64,000 bases of DNA, taken from NCBI RefSeq assembly GCF_001012815.1, contig NZ_JYJP01000026.1, positions 62,001 through 126,000 on the forward strand, in the 5' to 3' direction. A program made the translations under genes and the position numbers. Shown piece by piece: positions 59,749-64,000 of this stretch. Source of the stretch: Vibrio mexicanus (GTDB lineage: Bacteria; Pseudomonadota; Gammaproteobacteria; Enterobacterales; Vibrionaceae). The notes beneath the pieces were generated by a model. It did not search any database and had not been told where the DNA came from. It worked only from the letters and a program-made list of their open reading frames with translations. Numbering within the stretch: position 1 is the first letter of the stretch; every line of letters starts with the position of its first letter.

Positions 59749-60465
59749 ATGATCAGTCGCCAAGGAATAGAATATCGCTTTTGTAAAAATGAGAACGCGT
59801 CGGAGTGCATCGTAATTTGCACTGGGGCAGGGGTTCACATCCATCATAATGTTTGGTTGCAAGACGAGCTGGCGAAACGTTGCAGTGTTCTGTTATACAA
59901 CCGCGGAGGATATGGCGAAAGCAAGCTTGAACAGCCCAAGCGTACTTTAGAAGCTGTAAATGCTGAGCTCGAAAGTCTTGCTGATGAACTTGAACTGGAT
60001 AACATGATCTTATTGGGGCCTTCCTTAGGGGGTTACTACGCTCGCTATTACAACTATCTGCATCCTGAGCGAGTGAAAGGGGTTATCAACATCGACACCC
60101 GAATTAGTAATCTGTATGCAAAGATTGAAGATAAATTGTCCGCTGAAGAGAAAGAGGCCGTTGCCGAGTATTTCGCGCCGTTGCAGTTAGATGACCAACT
60201 CGTGCAGTCAGAAATAGAAGAAGTCTTTACTATGGAGTTTAATCAGTTTCGATATCATGAGACGCCCGTGCTGAATTTTTACAATACTAGGTATGGCGAG
60301 GGTTTAGAGTTTTTATCAGAGTTGATTGTAAATGTTGAAAAGCATGAAGCAGAGATGGATAAAAACGTTAAGCTTGTCTTCTCGGATGTTGGCCACGATA
60401 TTATCACTCACGATACAGAGTACTTTTTCTCTGAAGTCGATAAGTTCCTTACTGAAATAAGATAG
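59749..60465 (+). CDS. Alpha/beta-hydrolase fold protein
   Basis: The 238-residue protein has the nucleophile elbow GPSLGG (Ser near residue 93), an Asp in a late strand and a His in DVGHDI that would complete a catalytic triad. No signal peptide. The reaction is unknown, as esterases, lipases and thioesterases share this fold. Oxyanion-hole residues may lie in CTGAGVHIH. It is a single gene ended by a terminator. Confidence 0.75.
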   Translation: MISRQGIEYRFCKNENASECIVICTGAGVHIHHNVWLQDELAKRCSVLLYNRGGYGESKLEQPKRTLEAVNAELESLADELELDNMILLGPSLGGYYARYYNYLHPERVKGVINIDTRISNLYAKIEDKLSAEEKEAVAEYFAPLQLDDQLVQSEIEEVFTMEFNQFRYHETPVLNFYNTRYGEGLEFLSELIVNVEKHEAEMDKNVKLVFSDVGHDIITHDTEYFFSEVDKFLTEIR

Positions 60466-60483
60466 TGGGATAACTCGGGATTT

Positions 60484-60512
60484 GAAAAAAGGGAGCGTGA
60501 GCTCCCTTTTCG
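60484..60512. terminator. Terminator between hydrolase and cydC
   Basis: AAAGGGAGC/GCTCCCTTT with T-rich right flank; the A-rich left flank also serves the convergent cydC. Confidence 0.85.
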
Positions 60513-60514
60513 GT

Positions 60515-62235
60515 TTATAGCGTTTGAGTTAACTGGTGGTAACGACCTTGATTGCGAATAAGGTCATTGTGATGACCAAACTCGACCACTTCACCTTGCT
60601 CAATAAGGCAGATTGCATCCATCTTATCGAGATTGACTAGGCGGTGAGTAATGAATATCACCGTCTTATCCGTCAGGAACTCGTCAAACAGCGCCATAAT
60701 TTTCTGCTCTGTTTTTTTATCTAGCCCTTCGGTTGGCTCATCAAGCAGAACAATAGATCCATTGTGAAGTAAGGCTCGAGCAATTCCTATGCGTCGCTTC
60801 TCTCCTCCAGAGAGTTGCCGGCCGCCTTCGCCAAGCCAAGCATCGAGCCCTTGTTCTTCTAACAATTTCTCTAACCCAACCTTGGCTAACGTATGTTGAA
60901 GTAATGTGTCGTCGACCGTTGGATTCGCCATTAAGAGATTATCTCGCAATGTACCATTGAGGATATCGACGCGTTGGCTGACCACAGTAATACTCTTACG
61001 TAGCTGGCTCTCACTCCATTGAGTCAGCGGAACGCCAGCAATAGAAATTGAACCTTGGTTTGGATCCCAATAGCGCGAAAGCAGTTGTAGAAGAGTCGAT
61101 TTCCCTGAGCCAGTTTGGCCGACAATGGCCACCTTTTGCTTAGCTTCAACAGTAAGAGACACTTGCTTTAATACTTGCTGCGAACTGTCTGGGTAGTGAA
61201 AATCGACATGATCAAACTCGATTCGGTAGTCTTGCTTTAGTTCGATGTCGTTTTCTGGGAAGGTCACATCTGGCTCAGCCAGAATAACCTCATTCAAACG
61301 TCGAGCAGAGGTGAGAGTTTGGCCTAGGTATTGGAAAGCGCCAGCGATTGGCATGAGTAGTTCAAAGCTCGCCATCGTTGCGAACGCAACAAGCGCGATC
61401 AGCGGGTCAGGAGTGTTGCCTGCAACGCCATCTGATGCCAACCATAGAATTATAATCAACGTCCAACCGTTAAACAGCAGTAGTAGAGCTTGAGCTAAAC
61501 CTGAATAATGCGCGTTGACTCTTTGGTTGTTAAGGAGCTTATCTTGTTCGGTTAAAATCGCTTTTTTGTAACGCTCTTCAGCACCAAATAGCGTTAGCTC
61601 ACTGAAACCCTCTAACCAATCCAATGTGGCGATTCTTAACTTAGAGCGAGTCTCCGTCAGCTGCTCACCATTTTTTTGTCCTAGTTTGTAGAACAAGATA
61701 GGCCAAACTATCAGTAGGACCATCAAGATAGCGCCAAGCGTTAAACCGAGTGTGGTGTCAAACCATACGAGGAACGCCGTGAGGGCCGCGATACCAAATA
61801 CGCCAACCACGACAGGCTGATAAGCCTTAAATAGACGTGATCCATTGCATCGACGTCGGCGACCAATCTATTGAGAAGATCGCCATCGCGAAGGTTGGAA
61901 ATACGTCCTGGAATGAGAGGAGCCAGTTTCTTGAAGAAAAAGATTCTCAGATCCGTTAACAGCTTGAAGGTTGCATTGTGGCTTACGACGCGCTCGCCCC
62001 AGCGCCCCGCAGTTCGACCCATCGCAAAACCGCGTACAAACGCGCCCGGCAGCATGTAGTTAAACGTCTCTCGCGCAACCGTAAGGCCAGCGACTGCCGC
62101 GGCAGACAGGAACCAACCCGAGAGCGTGAGCAGGCCAATTGAAGCGGCTATAGTTAAGAACGCGAGGATCATGCCCAGAGAAAGGCCAAACCAATGCTTC
62201 TTATAGAGTTTTAAATAAGGGGCTAATTCACGCAT
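60515..62235 (-). CDS. cydC: CydC heme/thiol ABC exporter subunit (frameshifted)
   Basis: CydC pairs with CydD to form an exporter of glutathione and cysteine needed for cytochrome bd assembly. Corrected length is 573 residues, as in E. coli. Six helices are followed by Walker A GQTGSGKST, signature LSGGEKRR and Walker B IVLLDEPT. A base is missing at 61815-61816 (GG for GGG on the plus strand), joining YLRLISP to VVVGVFGIAALTA. ATG at 62235 follows GAGGGGAA and overlaps the cydD stop by eight bases. Confidence 0.94.
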
Positions 62236-64000
62236 CGAGGTTCCCCTCATTACTTTGATTCGCCGCTAAGTTTGCGTCGAGCATTTGTTTGAACAGTCCA
62301 TCGGTGTTAGCAAGATCTTGGAAGCCCCCAGATTGAGCCAATAGCCCATCTTGCATAACCAGAATTTGGTCTACGTTTTTGAGTGGAGCGAGTTGGTGAG
62401 TGACCATAAGTGTGGTTTTACCTGCACTTTGGGTATCGATGCCTTGCATCACTAATCGCTCACTGCGGGCATCCAAGCTGGCGGTTGGTTCATCTAGCAG
62501 CCAGAAGCGTCCGTTTTGCAGCATAGCGCGAGCCAATGCTAGGCGTTGAGCTTGTCCAACAGATAAGCCGCCGCTGCGGTCACTGATTGGGTAGTCCAAA
62601 CCATGTTGGGCAACAAACTCTGAAGCGTAAGATTGCTCCAAGACTTGGTTTACTTGCTCTGAAGTGAATTCACTTTGGCCAAGGGTTACGTTGTCTTGAA
62701 TTGTTCCATGCAGTAACAGAGGGTTTTGACCGACCCAGCTAATTTGCTTGCGCCAATCTGCCATGTCCACTTGGTTTAGTTCGATTCCATTAACCGTGAG
62801 GTGACCTTTGTAGGGTAGGAAACCGAGAATGGCATTGATTAAACTTGTCTTGCCCGCACCACTTGGGCCAACAAGCGCAGAGGTTTGTGCTGGCGAAATT
62901 TCGAATGAAATGGGACCCAAAAGTTTTGTGCCTTCTGGGCTAAAGACCTCTAAGTCAGTCGCCTTGATTGCAATAGCACCGTCTTGGTCAATTAGGGTGG
63001 TACCCGATTGAACCTCGGTTACGTCGGTCTCTAGAAATTCAACAATGCTTTCGGCTGCACCCACCGCTTGCTGCTTGGCATGATAGAAAGTTCCAAGGTC
63101 GCGAAGGGGTTGATAAAACTCTGGGGCTAAAATCAAGATGAATAAGCCTGCAAACAGAGTGACACCGACACCGTAGTGACCAAAGTTAAGTTCACCAATG
63201 AAGCTGAAACCAAAGTAAACCGCGGTAATTGCGATTGAAATGGAGGTAAAGAATTCTAAGACTGCAGAAGACAAAAACGCGATTCGGAGTACGTCCATTG
63301 TGCGAGTTCTGAAGACTTCTGATGCACCTTTTAGCACTTCGGTTTCTGCCTTGGTGCGGTCAAACAGGCGGATAGTGGTCATAGCTTGTAAACGGTCATA
63401 GAAGTGACCGGATAGTCGCTGCATCGCCTTGAAGTTACGACGGTTAGCATCAGCAGCTTTACGACCCACTAGCGCCATAAAGATTGGAACGAGTGGAGCC
63501 GTGATCAGGAAGATCAAACCGGCTGCCCAGTTGATTGGGAATACGACGACGAGAATGATGAATGGAATGAATACCGACAGAGACATCTGCGGCAAATAGC
63601 GCGAGAAGAAGTCTTGCATGTCTTCGACTTGCTCTAGCAGTAGAGTTGCCCAACTTCCCGCAGGCTTGCCTTTGATATAGGCTGGCCCAAGTGCACGCAG
63701 TTTATCGAGGATAAGTTGCCTTATGTAAACGCGGACTTTTTCCCCACAGCGAAATCCAGCAATTTCGCGCCCCCATGCACAGCCAGCTCTCGCGACCGTA
63801 ATGGCGATTAATCCAAGAAACTGGGGAATAAGGCTATGCTTGTCGGCGTGTTCCATAATGAGCTGATGGAGAATGGACGCTAATAGTGCCGCCTGAGCTA
63901 GGAGAAACAAGCTTGATAAAACCCCGAGCCGACAGCAATCATCAGCCAGCGTTTGGCTAGCCGACTTTGCTGCTTGAGCCAATTATTCAAGCTGCGTTGT
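62228..64000 (-). CDS. cydD: CydD heme/thiol ABC exporter subunit (5' end outside window, frameshifted)
   Basis: CydD is the second half of the CydDC exporter. The visible part has 590 residues: six helices, Walker A GPSGAGKTS, signature LSVGQAQRLAL and Walker B WLLDEPTAS. The gene runs off the right edge. Near 63918-63921 one T (plus-strand A-run of four for five) is missing: in the other frame the upstream residues read WLKQQSRLAKRWLM, which matches the CydD N-terminus of E. coli (WLKQQSVISQRWLN) and shows the true gene starts beyond 64000. Confidence 0.93.

Noticed and set aside
60515..64000. A decayed cytochrome bd exporter locus
   Set aside because: Both genes keep all ATPase motifs and normal lengths after single-base repair, so decay is not supported.
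1..64000. CRISPR arrays, tRNA or rRNA genes, prophage or integron
   Set aside because: No regularly spaced repeats, cloverleaf genes, ribosomal RNA stretches, integrase or phage structural genes were seen on either strand.

Overview
The window is a piece of a Vibrio chromosome. The strongest support is the LuxM/LuxN autoinducer synthase and sensor pair, together with vibrio-type neighbourhoods: sapABCDF beside pspFABC, a trp operon with a fused trpCF gene, torECA, and an RND pump served by two adaptor lipoproteins. Base composition is moderate throughout and visibly AT-richer over luxM/luxN. There are no rRNA or tRNA genes, no CRISPR array and no insertion sequence with a transposase.

Layout. 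1-4.3 kb: torE-torC-torA, anaerobic TMAO respiration. 4.3-9.0 kb: a sulfotransferase, a family 36-type alpha-galactosidase, a 265-bp non-coding mobile-element-like repeat with terminal inverted repeats, the manganese pyrophosphatase ppaC and a DUF2750 gene. 9.0-15.1 kb: a secreted DUF2927 protein and sapFDCBA on the minus strand. 15.2-17.8 kb: the phage-shock module, pspF divergent from pspABC with a sigma-54 promoter between them. 18-23.2 kb: an RND efflux operon (adaptor, adaptor, pump). 23.3-33.3 kb: globin, metC, cardiolipin synthase, a sodium-coupled NSS transporter, a chemoreceptor, a pseudouridine synthase/methyltransferase pair, and a YnjB-like binding protein. 33.5-36.7 kb: small proteins (META lipoprotein, DUF1289, AspS-like pilotin, YciI, YciA, a GemA-like fragment). 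36.7-40.5 kb: luxM-luxN. 40.6-42 kb: dicarboxylate symporter. 42.2-49.4 kb: the complete trpL-E-G-D-CF-B-A operon with a TrpR operator, attenuator and Trp-rich leader peptide. 49.4-52.5 kb: rnm, yciO, rluB and a BLUF blue-light sensor. 52.7-56 kb: a DMT exporter, a plasmid-type ParM/ParR pair and a 33-residue membrane peptide. 56-59.4 kb: proVWX. 59.7-64 kb: an alpha/beta hydrolase and cydC-cydD, cut by the window end.

About twenty otherwise intact genes are broken by single-base frameshifts (torC, alpha-galactosidase, DUF2927, sapA, adaptor 1, RND pump x4, metC x2, cls, trpD x2, yciO, rluB, DMT, proX, proV, cydC, cydD). All but one are a missing base, mostly in a short homopolymer, and repairing them gives family-normal lengths. 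I read this as indel error in the sequence rather than gene decay, and list each such gene once over its full span. The most unusual biology is the chromosomal ParMR-like actin pair. Other points of interest are the structured leader ahead of the pseudouridine synthase, the folded 265-bp repeat, the LuxMN locus and the BLUF sensor.
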